Assembly: GCA_023473795.1 (NCBI GenBank)
Contig: JAMCYS010000018.1
Span: 1-37,853, forward strand
Direction of reading: 5' to 3'
Origin: Chloroflexota bacterium
GTDB taxonomy: Bacteria > Chloroflexota > UBA6077 > FW602-bin22 > JAMCYS01
Length of the DNA stretch: 37,853 nucleotides
Part shown: one piece after another, positions 8,781 to 17,684 of the stretch
Numbering within the stretch: the first letter of the stretch is position 1
Layout of the letters: each line of letters starts with the position of its first letter
Notes under the pieces: generated by a model
Databases searched by the model: none
What the model saw: the letters and a program-made list of their open reading frames with translations, nothing else
Told to the model about the DNA's origin: nothing
Translations under genes and position numbers: made by a program

Positions 8781-8809
8781 TTGACTTGGCCTGCTGCCTC
8801 CGCTAACAT
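8781..8809 (+). promoter_or_regulatory. Promoter of the aldehyde:ferredoxin oxidoreductase gene
   Basis: TTGACT at 8781-8786, a 17-nt spacer, and TAACAT at 8804-8809. The transcript would start near 8816, about 60 nt before the gene. Confidence 0.65.
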
Positions 8810-8877
8810 AGCCTCACTTTGGCTTGCCCTAGGGAAAATCAACGCGCCACTGCCAGCGTACTTCTAAGGAGGAAGGG

Positions 8878-10767
8878 ATGCCCAGCGGTTACCACGGCAA
8901 GGTCTTGCGGGTCGACCTGACCACGGGCAAGATCGACGTCGAAACGCCAGATGCGCAGTTTTTCCGCCGCTACCTGGGCGGCAGCGCCCTGGCCTCGTAC
9001 TACCTGTTGCGCGAGCTGGAGCCTGGGGTGGACCCCCTGGGTCCCGACAACGTGCTCGTTTTCGCCGGCGGCGTCATCACCGGCACGGCCGTAGCCGGCA
9101 GTTCCCGCTACACGGTGGCGGCCAAGTCGCCGCTGACCGGCGGTTTCGGCGAAGCTGAAGCCGGCGGCTGGTGGGGGCCGGAGTTCAAGATGGCCGGTTT
9201 CGACGCTATCGTCGTCAAAGGTCGGGCGCCCAAACCGGTTTACCTGTGGGTCAAGGATGGCCAAGCCGAGCTGCGCGACGCCTCCGCCATCTGGGGCCTG
9301 CCGCAGTCCGAGGCCCAGGACGCCATCCGTGCCGAGCTGGGAGAGCCGCGGGCGCGCGTCGCACAAATCGGACCTGCCGGAGAGCGGCTAGTGCGCTACG
9401 CTTGTGTTATCAACGAGCTGAAGCACGCGAACGGCCGCACCGGCATGGGCGCGGTGATGGGCGCCAAGAACTTGCGCGCCGTCGCCGTGCGAGGCACGGC
9501 CGGTGTGGAAGCCGTCGACAAGGACGCCGCGCGAGAGGTGGCGCGCTGGGTCAACCGCACTTACGTGCCAGATACGATGCGGACGATCGGTACTTCACGC
9601 GGCTTGCGTGGCCTGAACGCCGGCGGTATGTTGCCGACCCGCAATTTCAAGGACGGCTCCTTCGAGGGCGCCGAACAGATATGCGGCGAAGCGCAGCGCG
9701 ACACGATCCTGGTGGATGTCGGCACCTGCTTCGCCTGCCCGATCCGCTGCAAGCGCGAGGTCGAGGTCAAGGAGCCGTACCAGGTCGATCGTAAGTACGG
9801 CGGGCCGGAGTACGAAACCATCGGTGCGTTTGGGTCGCTCTGTGGGATAGATGACCTGAAGCCGATCGCCTACGCCAACCAGCTCTGCAACGCTTACGGT
9901 CTGGATACGATTTCGACCGGCAACTGCATTGCCTTCGCGATGGAGTGCTTCGATAACGGCATTCTGACCAAGGAAGACACCGACGGCCTGGACCTGCGCT
10001 TCGGCAACGCCGAGGCGATGCTCAAGATGGTCGAGATGATCATCGAACGCCGGGGTCTGGGCGATGTCCTGGCAGAGGGCGTGCAGCTCGCCGCTGCCCG
10101 CATCGGCAAGGGAGCGGAGAAGTACGCGATGCACGTCAAGGGGCAGGAGCTGCCGATGCACGAGCCGCGGGGCAAGCCCGCGGGGGCTGGGCTGGCCTAT
10201 GCCGTGTCGCCTACGGGCGCGGACCACATGGAGGCACAGCACGACCCGCTGTTCGAGCGAGAAGACATGCCCAACTACGTCAAGACGCGCGCCCTGGGCC
10301 TGCTGGAGCCCCTACCGCAGCTGGATCTGAGCCCTCGTAAGGCTCGGCAGTTCTTCTATTTGCAGACGCTCTGGGGGCTCTATAACTCCCTAACGATGTG
10401 TGCTTTCGTCGGTGCGCCTGCCGGGCCGTTCGCTCTGGGCAAGATCGTCGACTTCGTCAACGCGGTGACCGGCTGGGACACGAGCCTGTGGGAGCTGATG
10501 AAGGTAGGGGAGCGCAGCAACACCATGCAGCGCGTCTTCAACCTGCGCGAGGGGTTCACGGCCAAGGACGACAGCCTGCCCGAGCGCTTCTTCCAGGGGC
10601 TGGGCAACGGAGCGCTGCAGGGTCGCGGATTGGGCCGCGAGGAGTTCTCCCAGGCCCTGCACGCCTACTACGGCATGGCGGGCTGGGACGAGGAAACTGG
10701 CGTTCCCAGGCGGTGGAAGCTCGACGAGCTGAGCATCGGCTGGACCGCCGAATACCTGCCCGAGTAG
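8878..10767 (+). CDS. aor: Tungsten-containing aldehyde:ferredoxin oxidoreductase
   Basis: Oxidises aldehydes to carboxylic acids with ferredoxin as acceptor, using a tungsten bis-pyranopterin and one [4Fe-4S] cluster in the cytoplasm. The 629-residue protein begins with the family opening GYHGKVLRVDLTTGKIDVE and contains the pterin-contacting blocks SRYTVAAKSPLTGGFGEAEA and NGRTGMGAVMGAKNLRAVAV. Cluster ligands are C284, C287 and C291 (TCFACPIRC) plus C508 (TMCAF). Length is typical of the family (about 600-650). AAGGAGG lies 7 nt before the ATG. It stands alone; no ferredoxin or pterin synthesis gene is adjacent. The subfamily (AOR, FOR or GOR-like) cannot be assigned from this. Confidence 0.93.
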   Translation: MPSGYHGKVLRVDLTTGKIDVETPDAQFFRRYLGGSALASYYLLRELEPGVDPLGPDNVLVFAGGVITGTAVAGSSRYTVAAKSPLTGGFGEAEAGGWWGPEFKMAGFDAIVVKGRAPKPVYLWVKDGQAELRDASAIWGLPQSEAQDAIRAELGEPRARVAQIGPAGERLVRYACVINELKHANGRTGMGAVMGAKNLRAVAVRGTAGVEAVDKDAAREVARWVNRTYVPDTMRTIGTSRGLRGLNAGGMLPTRNFKDGSFEGAEQICGEAQRDTILVDVGTCFACPIRCKREVEVKEPYQVDRKYGGPEYETIGAFGSLCGIDDLKPIAYANQLCNAYGLDTISTGNCIAFAMECFDNGILTKEDTDGLDLRFGNAEAMLKMVEMIIERRGLGDVLAEGVQLAAARIGKGAEKYAMHVKGQELPMHEPRGKPAGAGLAYAVSPTGADHMEAQHDPLFEREDMPNYVKTRALGLLEPLPQLDLSPRKARQFFYLQTLWGLYNSLTMCAFVGAPAGPFALGKIVDFVNAVTGWDTSLWELMKVGERSNTMQRVFNLREGFTAKDDSLPERFFQGLGNGALQGRGLGREEFSQALHAYYGMAGWDEETGVPRRWKLDELSIGWTAEYLPE

Positions 10768-10852
10768 GCCCAGCAGCCCTGGTTAGCAAGAAGACCGGCA
10801 CCCATTCAGGGCGGCTCTTCGTGCTTCGCGGGAAAATCGCCGATTTGGTGGT

Positions 10853-10871
10853 GCCCGGCGTCTCGCCGGGC
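10853..10871. terminator. Hairpin between convergent genes
   Basis: GCCCGGCG and CGCCGGGC form a perfect 8-bp stem around TCT. It lies between the convergent AOR and cupredoxin genes. There is no clear U-tract, so it may instead be part of a dispersed palindromic repeat. Confidence 0.45.
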
Positions 10872-10930
10872 CCGCCAAGGTGCCGGCAGCCCTAGGTTCC
10901 ACAGTGGGGTCTGGCTGGATAGATACAACT

Positions 10931-10950
10931 CGCCGCCGTCGACCGCGGCG
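10931..10950. terminator. Second hairpin between convergent genes
   Basis: CGCCGC and GCGGCG pair around an 8-nt loop. Together with the hairpin at 10853 it fills the 241-nt space between the AOR and cupredoxin stops, where I see no gene. Confidence 0.35.
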
Positions 10951-11008
10951 GACGGAGTCGGGGAAGTTCTGTGTCATCCCGGGATGCGCCGACCCGCCAG
11001 CCAAACGC

Positions 11009-11383
11009 TCATTCGACGATCACCTTGCCACGCAGCATGTTCATCTGGCAATGGAAGTCGTACTCGCCGGGCTTCTCCGGCGTGAACTCTACCGGCACCG
11101 TCTGCCCCTCCGGCAGGAAGGCGCTCTTGCCGAAGTCGCTGAGTATCACCGTCTCCGAGCAGGCGGCGCTCTCCTGGCGCGTGAAATTCAGACGCACGGG
11201 CTTTCCCGCCTCCACCACGATCACGTCGGGGCTGTAGCCACCCTTGACGACGACGTCGACCTCCTGCATCCCACCCGCCGCCTGAGCCCGGGTCACCTCC
11301 CGGGGGGCGAACCAGAAGTACCAGGCAATGAAGGCGGAGAGGGCCACCCCGCCCACGGTAACCGCGACCTGGGCGATGTCCAC
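11009..11383 (-). CDS. Membrane-anchored cupredoxin-like protein, partner of CopA
   Basis: 124 residues: an N-terminal membrane anchor (about residues 5-27) and one plastocyanin-like beta-sandwich of the Cupredoxin_1 type, exposed outside the membrane. Possible metal ligands are the Cys in AACSETV, and His, Cys and Met in YDFHCQMNM near the C-terminus. The first His of a classical blue copper site is replaced by Cys. The GTG start at 11381-11383 shares one base with the CopA stop and has AAGGGG 9 nt upstream, so the two are translationally coupled. Coupling to a copper ATPase suggests it receives or buffers exported copper; that role is inferred. A paralogue lies at 26561-26992. Confidence 0.85.
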   Translation of the reverse strand: MDIAQVAVTVGGVALSAFIAWYFWFAPREVTRAQAAGGMQEVDVVVKGGYSPDVIVVEAGKPVRLNFTRQESAACSETVILSDFGKSAFLPEGQTVPVEFTPEKPGEYDFHCQMNMLRGKVIVE

Positions 11384-14139
11384 TATCTAATCCCCTTCGG
11401 CCGCCAACCCCGCAGGCGATTGGCGTTGCTGACCACCGTCACGGAGCTTGCCGCCATCGCCGCCCCGGCAATCATCGGGGAGAGCAGCAAACCGAAGAAG
11501 GGGTATAGGACCCCGGCGGCTATCGGCACCCCCAGCGTGTTGTAGACGAACGAGCCGAAAAGGTTCTGCCTGATATTGCGCATCGTGGCCCGGGAAATCT
11601 CGATGGCGACCACCACATCACGCAGACTGCCCTTGATGAGCGTGACATCCGAGGCCTCAATGGCGACGTCGGTCCCTGTGCCGATGGCGATGCCCACGTC
11701 CGCCTGAGCCAGGGCAGGAGCATCGTTGATGCCGTCACCTACCATCGCCACCTTCCGGCCCTCAGCCTGGAGCCTGCGCACCTGCAACGCTTTGTCCTCC
11801 GGTAGCACCTCTGCCAGCACGCGGTCGACTCCCACCTCACGGGCAATCGCCTCCGCCGTGCGTCGACTGTCGCCCGTCAGCATGACGACCTCCAGCCCTT
11901 GGGCGCGCAGCGTCCGGATGGCCTCCGCGGAGTCTGGCTTGACCGTGTCCGCGACGGCGATCACTCCCAGGGGTCTGCCGTCAGCCGCAGCGTACATCGG
12001 CGTCTTACCCTCGTCAGCCAGTCGACGAACGGCCTCCTCCAATCCATCGAGCGGAACGCCGCGCTCCCGCATCAGTTTCAGGTTGCCTAGAAGCACTTCA
12101 CGTCCTGCCACTCGCGCCTCGACCCCTCGTCCCGGCAGCGCCCGAAAGTCCTCTGCGTCCGGCACTGCGAGCCCCTGCCCTTCTGCCCCGCGCACGATCG
12201 CCTCACCGAGGGGGTGCTCTGAGCCTTTCTCCACCGCCGCCGCCAACCGCAGTACCTCGGTCTCCGATGCCTCGCCACTCTCGACCACCACGATGTTGGT
12301 CAACGCCGGCTTGCCGAAGGTGATGGTGCCCGTCTTGTCCATCACTACTGTGTCGATTGACTGCGCCGCCTGCAGAGCGGTCCCGTTGCGGATGAGTACC
12401 CCGTGCTCGGCCGCCTTGCCCACCCCCACCATCAGCGACATCGGCGTCGCCAGGCCCAGGGCGCAGGGGCAGGCGATGACGAGTATGGATACCGAGGTGA
12501 TCAGCGCGAAGATCAGACGCGGCTGCGGCCCGAAGTCGAACCAGGCGACGAACGTCAGCACGGCCACGATCATCATCGCCGGCACGAAGTAGCCGGAGAC
12601 GACGTCGGCGATCCGCTGGATGGGCGCCTTGGAGCCTTGCGCTTCCTGCACTAGGCGCACGATCTGCGCCAGCGCCGTGTCCTTGCCCACCTTAGTGGCG
12701 CGGAACCGAAAGGCACCCGTCTTGTTGATCGTCGCCCCGATCACCTCGTCGCCCGGGTGCTTCTCCACTGGCATGGGCTCGCCGGTGATCATTGCCTCGT
12801 CCACCGCCGAGGAGCCCTCCTCGACCACCCCGTCCACGGGCACCTTCTCGCCCGGCCGTACCAGCACCAGGTCGCCCACCAGCACCTCTTCCACGGGGAT
12901 GTCCTGCTCCGTCCCGTCGCGAACGACTCTCGCCGCGCGCGGCTGCAGCCCCATCAATTTCTTGATCGCCTCCGAGGTGCGGCCGCGGGCGCGTAGCTCC
13001 AGCGCCTGCCCCAGGACGACGAGGGCAATGACGACCGCGACCACGTCGAAGAAGGGCTCCGCCGTGCCGGCAGGGAAGACCCCTGGCACCGAGATGGCCA
13101 CCACCGAATAGAGCCAGGCCGCCCCCGTGCCGAGGGCGACGAGCGTGTTCATGTCGGCCGAGCGGTGCCGCAGCGCGCGCCAGCCGCCGACAAAGAAACG
13201 ACGCCCCGAGTAGACGAGCACGGGCAAGGTCAAAGCGGCATCCCCGAACCATATGGTACGCAGGGTCTCTCTAGGCAAGCCGCGCAGGCCGGGCACGAAA
13301 TCTGGGTAGGAGGTCAGTAGCACCGGCACCGCGACGACGGCAGCAAAGAGGAAGCGGTTGAAGAGCGTGCGATACTCGCGGTCGTGGGCCTCGCGCTCGG
13401 CGTCCTGCGACAGCGCTGTGGGAGCGGGGCCAACCTCGAAGCCCGTCTCGTCCTCGATCGTGCGCCGAATCAAGCCCAGGTCGGCCAGGCTGGGGACGTA
13501 CCGGACCCGCGCCTCTCCCGCGCCCAGACTTACCTCGGCCGAGAGCACCCCCGGCAGCCTCCTCAGCGCGTCCTCCAGACGCGGTACGCAGGAGGCTCAG
13601 GTCATGCCCCTGATGCCTAGTCGCTCCTCTGCGGAACCCACCGCATAGCCGACTTGACGCACGGCGTCGGCCATTTGCGGCAGGCCCACGCGGGTCCGGT
13701 CGTAGACGACCGTCGCTCTTCGCGAGTCGGCGTTGACGAAAGCGCCCTGCACGCCGGGAAGGGTGGCCAGCGCCTGCTGCACGCGCTTGGCGCACTCGGC
13801 GCAGTCCATCTGCTCGATAGGCAGTTCCACCCGCACAACCTGCGCCCCCTCGGGCACCCCGGTGGTGAGCGAGGGCACCGGCTTCTTCGCCGCCGGACCG
13901 ACCGCCAGGTATGCCACGCTCCCGTCGCCCGAGCTGGATTCCGTGTCGGCCTTCTGCGACGAGGCGTAAGCCTCCGGATCGGCCTTGAAGCGCTCCGCGC
14001 ACTCTGCCGAGCAGAAGTAGTACGTCCGCCCCCGGTACTCCGTGGACGCCGCTGCCTCCGCGGGCGATACCGGCATCCCGCATACCGGGTCCCTCTCCTG
14101 GGCCGACTCGGCTGAACCGGTCTTCCTCTCACTCCCCAT
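11383..14139 (-). CDS. copA: Copper-translocating P1B-type ATPase CopA with predicted selenocysteine at residue 181
   Basis: Exports Cu(I) across the cytoplasmic membrane at the cost of ATP. Domain order in the 918-residue product: YHS metal-binding domain (residues 16-58, DPVCGMP and FCSAEC), HMA1 with MDCAEC (111-116), HMA2 with GMT-TGA-ASC, then the ATPase core with [21 protein letters not shown] and [18 protein letters not shown]. The HMA2 motif is normally GMTCASC, so the in-frame TGA (13599-13597) stands for the first metal-binding Cys, and the frame continues seamlessly with HMA2 sequence. A SECIS-like hairpin follows directly. If TGA acted as a stop, the product would be a 180-residue YHS-HMA fragment; a GTG at 13548 could start an ATPase lacking both N-terminal HMA motifs. 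The start ATG at 14139 has AGGTGG upstream. The gene is coupled to the cupredoxin downstream. Confidence 0.9.
13557..13596 (-). other. Predicted bacterial SECIS element in copA
   Basis: Read on the minus strand from the base after TGA: GCCTCCT (13596-13590) pairs perfectly with AGGAGGC (13563-13557). Inside it CGCGTC pairs with GACGCG around the loop TGGAG. The apical loop begins 19 nt after TGA and has G in its second position. Placement and loop fit the bacterial SECIS pattern as I know it. Confidence 0.75.
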
Positions 14140-14208
14140 TCGAACGCCACCTTCTGTCTTCCTGGTGATAGGTGTCTCGTTACCGTGACGCACTGTCCCG
14201 CGTAGCAA

Positions 14209-14240
14209 GACATAGCAGATGGTGTGCCATCGCTGCGCAA
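14209..14240 (-). promoter_or_regulatory. Candidate MerR/CueR-type promoter of copA
   Basis: On the minus strand TTGCGC (14240-14235) and TATGTC (14214-14209) are 20 nt apart, too far for ordinary sigma-70 use. A dyad GATGG-TGTG-CCATC (14218-14231) is centred at 14224.5, exactly the middle of the spacer. This is the geometry of MerR-family metal-responsive promoters. A 17-nt-spaced reading with TGCTAT as -10 is also possible. The rest of the 440-nt divergent region 14140-14579 holds no gene. Confidence 0.4.
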
Positions 14241-14579
14241 ACCAGGCCCGATCCACAGCCGCCGGGCATCTATCACACTCGTTAGCTGGCGAGGACTTCC
14301 CTATGACGGAAGCCTTCGCTACAGCCCGCACACCACGTGCCGAGAGTGCCCGTCCAGCGTGAGACCAGAGTGCGACATGGGTGTTTTCTCAGTCAGCGCT
14401 AAGCCCAGCCTCAGCCGCAGCGCGGAGAATGGACCCGCTAGAGCCATCGGCCTGCATTGCAGTTGTACGTCTTGACCGGTCCAGGTGACGCACTGGCAGG
14501 TTGGGGTCGTATGACGCTTGTTGTCTCGTTTATCCGCGGAAGGTACCGTTCCTGCCGCCCGGGGCGTAGGGGAGGTCAG

Positions 14580-15698
14580 ATGATTGGGCTTGGCAAGTAC
14601 TCGTCGGCCATTGTTAGCGGTGTTCATCGAACGTTCTCGAACGAGGATAGTAACCAGGCGATGACCCTGAACCCGATCTGGCGGGCCGTGATTGCCGCCC
14701 TTCTGGTGCTGTCGCTGGCAGGGATACTGGCTCTGCACAGCCTGGTGCTCCACGCCCAGTTCAACATGCCACTGCTGTTCATCCTGCCGGTGCTGGTGGC
14801 GGCCTGGGTCTTCAGGCCCTGGGCGGCGACCGTCTTTGCCGTCCTGGCCGTTGGGGCGGTTAGCGCCCACTCGTGGCTGGAAGGGCTGAGCCCCCTGCGG
14901 TGGGGCGTCGACGCTGTCACCGTCATTCTGGTGGCAGCGCTGGGCGTCTGGGTAGCGGAAGAATCGCGCAGCCGGGCCCGCCTGGTCCAAGAGAACACCA
15001 AGCTCGCCGCAGAGCGAGAGCAGTTTCTGAGGATGGTGATTCACGAAATCAGAGGCGTTGTCACCGTCCTCTCAGGGTACAGCCAGCTGCTGGCCCGTCC
15101 TCAGGGGCTGCGGCCCGAGGTGCTGGACCGCATGGTGGCCGCCGTGCCGGACCAGACACAGCGGCTGACCAGGCTTGTCGACGATTTGCAGGACCTCTCC
15201 AGCATGGAGCGGGGCCGCTTCGAGATCAGGCGCGTCAGGTGCGACCTGCTAGCGCTGGCAAGGGGCGTCGTGGATGTGCAGCAGGGCAGGGCGGATCGCC
15301 ACCAAATCTTGCTAGATGCCGAAACCGGGAGTCTGGTCGGAGTATGGGACTGCGATCGGCTAGGCCAAGTGCTCAGCAACCTGATCCGCAATGCCGTCAA
15401 CTACTCGCCAGAAGGTGGCGAGATCAGGGTGAGTCTAGGCGCGACAGACAGCCGGGCCGCAGTGTCGGTAACTGACCAAGGGGTGGGAATCGCCGCCGAG
15501 GACCTGCCCCGGTTGTTCAGACCCTATTCCCGGCTGGAACGCACTCTGGCGGTGAAGGGCACCGGGTTGGGGCTCGTGATCGCCAAGGCGATAGTCGAAG
15601 CCCACGGGGGCAGTATCCAGGTCCGTAGCCAACTGGGGAAGGGCAGCACCTTCACGTTCACCCTGCCCCTGGGTGGCCAGCAGAGCGGAGAGCAGTAG
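14580..15698 (+). CDS. Membrane sensor histidine kinase (orphan)
   Basis: 372 residues. Three or four membrane segments lie between about residues 33 and 125 with little extracellular loop, then a short coiled linker ([20 protein letters not shown]). HisKA has the phospho-acceptor His at residue 155 in [10 protein letters not shown]. The HATPase_c domain has [16 protein letters not shown] (N box), VTDQGVGIA (G1) and [19 protein letters not shown] (G2). I chose ATG 14580 for the GGGGAGG site 5-10 nt upstream; the frame is open to 14457, and ATG 14661 is another option. No response regulator is adjacent; the nearest is at 22843. Divergence from copA hints at metal or redox sensing, but the signal is unknown. 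Confidence 0.85.
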   Translation: MIGLGKYSSAIVSGVHRTFSNEDSNQAMTLNPIWRAVIAALLVLSLAGILALHSLVLHAQFNMPLLFILPVLVAAWVFRPWAATVFAVLAVGAVSAHSWLEGLSPLRWGVDAVTVILVAALGVWVAEESRSRARLVQENTKLAAEREQFLRMVIHEIRGVVTVLSGYSQLLARPQGLRPEVLDRMVAAVPDQTQRLTRLVDDLQDLSSMERGRFEIRRVRCDLLALARGVVDVQQGRADRHQILLDAETGSLVGVWDCDRLGQVLSNLIRNAVNYSPEGGEIRVSLGATDSRAAVSVTDQGVGIAAEDLPRLFRPYSRLERTLAVKGTGLGLVIAKAIVEAHGGSIQVRSQLGKGSTFTFTLPLGGQQSGEQ

Positions 15699-15973
15699 AC
15701 AATTACTTCTCTCGCAACGGCAACTTGGGCTTTCCACCCCGTCTTCGCCGATTGTGTCCTCTGGGGGCCTCGTCGTGGCAGGAGACGTCTCGCCACGTCC
15801 CCACCCGCTCACCCACCTCTTCCTCGCAATCTTTGTCCCGACGATAGGAGCGACACGTTCCCCACCCCAGAGGGTACAAGAAACGTAGGTTGCCGGGACG
15901 GCATCGCGATCGCCAACCGCGACCTGGGACTCCGACAAGCAAGCCGACGTGCTTCCGCACATAAGCAGAGGGA

Positions 15974-15999
15974 CCGGGTCAGCGTTGTCGTTGACCCGG
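15974..15999. terminator. Hairpin between convergent histidine kinase and Met-rich repeat genes
   Basis: CCGGGTCA and TGACCCGG form an 8-bp stem with a 10-nt loop. It lies in the 362-nt non-coding stretch 15699-16060, which otherwise holds nothing I can identify. Confidence 0.45.
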
Positions 16000-16060
16000 C
16001 CGGGCGCTAGCATAGGCTGTTGTGGGGAAAGCACCACTGGTAGCGCCTACTCAGTGGAGA

Positions 16061-16861
16061 TTAACGCCGCCCCATCATCCCGCCAGACTTGCCGCTCTGG
16101 GTACCGGTCATCGTGCCAGTTGAGACGCCCCCCGTCATCCCGCCGGAGGAGGCGCTCATCATCCCTCCGGACGTGACGCTATTCTGGCCACCATTCATAC
16201 TGTTGCTCGGCGCGCCGGCCTGGCTGGAGCCGGTTGGCGCCGATGGCATGGCCGGCTGGCTGCTACTCATCACGCTGGCGGGCTGAGGGCTTTGGCTACC
16301 GCTCATCATGGTTCCTGACTGGCCGTTCTGCGTGCCGGCCGGCATCGCTCCCTGGTTGCCGCTGATCATCGAGCCCGGGTCGCCAGTCGGCGCGCCGTTG
16401 CCCATCGTACCGTTGAAGTCCGTGCCCATGTGCTGGCGCATCATCTCGTTGATGCTCTGGGCATCCCAGTTGCCGCCCACGTACCGGTTCATGATGTCGA
16501 CCATGCTCTGGGTATCCCAGTCCCCGCTCGTGTACTGGTTCATCAGCTCGATCATAGACTGGGCGTCCCAATTTTCGCCCCAGACCTGGTTCATCATGTC
16601 GGTCATGCTCTGCGCGTCCCAGTTGCCGCCGGTATACTGGTTCATCGCGTCTGTCATGCTCTGGACGTCCCAACTGCCACCCATCATGTCGGCACTGCCG
16701 GGCTGTGGGCCCTGCTCTGGGGGCGGGGAGCCCTGCTGTTGGCTTTGACCCTGGTCCTGATTCGATGGGGTCTGAGCCAGGACCGTGGCCGCCGCGCCTA
16801 GCGCGAGCACTAGAACAAGGGCCATGGCCCCAATGACCACCGCTAGTCGTTTGCGCTTCAC
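16061..16861 (-). CDS. Secreted Met/Gln-rich protein with five 17-residue repeats
   Basis: I do not recognise this 266-residue family. Residues 1-29 form a signal peptide (KRKR n-region, long hydrophobic core, ending TVLAQ). A Gln/Pro-rich linker (30-57) leads to five back-to-back 17-residue repeats (about 62-147) with Trp at exactly 64, 81, 98, 115 and 132; the consensus is NWDAQSMTDMMNQYTGG. The C-terminal third (150-266) is low-complexity Gly/Ser/Met, with many MM, GGMM and SGGM motifs and no Cys. Met-rich secreted segments of this kind bind Cu(I) in other proteins, and the neighbourhood is copper-related, so copper binding is a reasonable guess. The start GTG at 16861 has AAAGGAGG 9 nt upstream. 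Confidence 0.85.
   Translation of the reverse strand: MKRKRLAVVIGAMALVLVLALGAAATVLAQTPSNQDQGQSQQQGSPPPEQGPQPGSADMMGGSWDVQSMTDAMNQYTGGNWDAQSMTDMMNQVWGENWDAQSMIELMNQYTSGDWDTQSMVDIMNRYVGGNWDAQSINEMMRQHMGTDFNGTMGNGAPTGDPGSMISGNQGAMPAGTQNGQSGTMMSGSQSPQPASVMSSSQPAMPSAPTGSSQAGAPSNSMNGGQNSVTSGGMMSASSGGMTGGVSTGTMTGTQSGKSGGMMGRR
16418..16675 (-). repeat. Five tandem 51-bp coding repeats
   Basis: The Trp-Asp codons recur every 51 bp, encoding the 17-residue units of the Met-rich secreted protein. The copies are diverged at the DNA level, so the array is old and selected as protein rather than a recent expansion. Confidence 0.85.
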
Positions 16862-16928
16862 TGTCAGTCCTCCTTTGGCTTAATGCTCTGCCTTCCCTTT
16901 GGCGATACCCTAACAGTAAGGCCGAGAG

Positions 16929-16956
16929 TTCATGAATCAACAGCTGGTAAGGTCAA
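16929..16956 (-). promoter_or_regulatory. Weak candidate promoter of the Met-rich repeat gene
   Basis: On the minus strand TTGACC (16956-16951), a 16-nt spacer and CATGAA (16934-16929). The -10 is poor. Confidence 0.3.
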
Positions 16957-17001
16957 GATTTGATCAAGCATACGCTTCTTGGTGACTCTGGTGAGTTGGA
17001 T

Positions 17002-17388
17002 CTAGTGGCAGGCTGAGGACGGCACCTGCTTCTCGCTCTCAGCGCCCTTGGCGACGACCGGCCGTGTGCCGTCAAATCCCAGCACGCGCACACGGGCACC
17101 TACGCTCACCGGCCCCACGGCATGGGCGCTCCACAATTCGCCTTGGCAACGCACGAGGCAGTTGGCCAGGGCGCTACCCGGGTAGAGGACGGCGACCTCA
17201 CCTTCGGCGCCGACTAGAGACTCCATCCCGACCTGCACGGGCCGGCGCAGGGCCCGGGAGATGAGGTAGTAGGTGCCCAGCGCCGGCAGGTTCATGGCAA
17301 GGTAGGCGGGCAGGGCATACTCGATGGGTAGAAAGGCAAAGAAGGCAAGCCCGACTGCCGGTAGTGAAAGTAACAGGTGACACCACAT
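17002..17388 (-). CDS. NfeD-like short membrane protein with OB domain
   Basis: 128 residues: two hydrophobic segments (about 3-20 and 27-45), then a C-terminal OB-fold-like domain (about 50-125). Its pattern, starting MESLVGAEGEVAV and continuing VRCQGELWSAHAV and GARVRVLGFDGTRPVV, matches the NfeD-C domain. Short NfeD proteins usually accompany a stomatin/SPFH protein and organise membrane domains; no stomatin gene is next to this one. I start at ATG 17388 because the hydrophobic sequence begins there; a TTG at 17454 would add 22 polar residues with no ribosome site. The next gene downstream is the Met-rich repeat protein on the same strand. Confidence 0.75.
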   Translation of the reverse strand: MWCHLLLSLPAVGLAFFAFLPIEYALPAYLAMNLPALGTYYLISRALRRPVQVGMESLVGAEGEVAVLYPGSALANCLVRCQGELWSAHAVGPVSVGARVRVLGFDGTRPVVAKGAESEKQVPSSACH

Positions 17389-17479
17389 CGTGCTTGCACG
17401 ATAGCACCCCGACCTGAGACCGACGTGAGAAGAGGCTGAGGAAAAGGAGAGCAAATGCAGATCGCCGCGCAGACAAACC

Positions 17480-17533
17480 CTCAGTCTGCTCTCAGATTGC
17501 TCTCAGACCACTCAAAGATGGGGGAACTATCAT
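17480..17533 (+). promoter_or_regulatory. Three 11-bp direct repeats before a -10 box: OmpR/PhoB-type activator site
   Basis: CTCAG recurs at 17480, 17491 and 17502, an exact 11-bp period, with a weaker CTCAA at 17511. TATCAT at 17528-17533 can serve as -10, and no good -35 exists because the repeats occupy that place. OmpR/PhoB-family regulators bind direct repeats of this period at such promoters. The target is the DUF2933 gene at 17685. The remaining part of 17389-17684 holds no gene. Confidence 0.5.
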
Positions 17534-17684
17534 TGCGTTCGCCGGGAGAACCGCGGGGTTCGCGAGGAGGGGCGGGGCACGGCTCTGACATCCCCTGCGC
17601 CGGGGAGTGATGGGCACCTGGGAACCAGCCCGATTCCTCTCGACCGAGTTCAGGCCCGAGACAATCTGAGAGACGAGGTGGACG

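Noticed and set aside
10880-11545. Plus-strand frame across the cupredoxin gene
   Set aside because: Antisense shadow of the cupredoxin and the copA end, with His/Arg-rich nonsense composition.
13548-13599. copA as a pseudogene or as two genes split at TGA
   Set aside because: Only one stop is present, it replaces exactly a motif Cys, the rest of a very long frame is intact, and two other genes show the same pattern with similar hairpins.
16308-16748. Hydrophobic plus-strand frame opposite the Met-rich repeats
   Set aside because: Reverse complement of Trp/Met repeats gives artificial hydrophobic sequence; the minus frame has a signal peptide and a perfect ribosome site.
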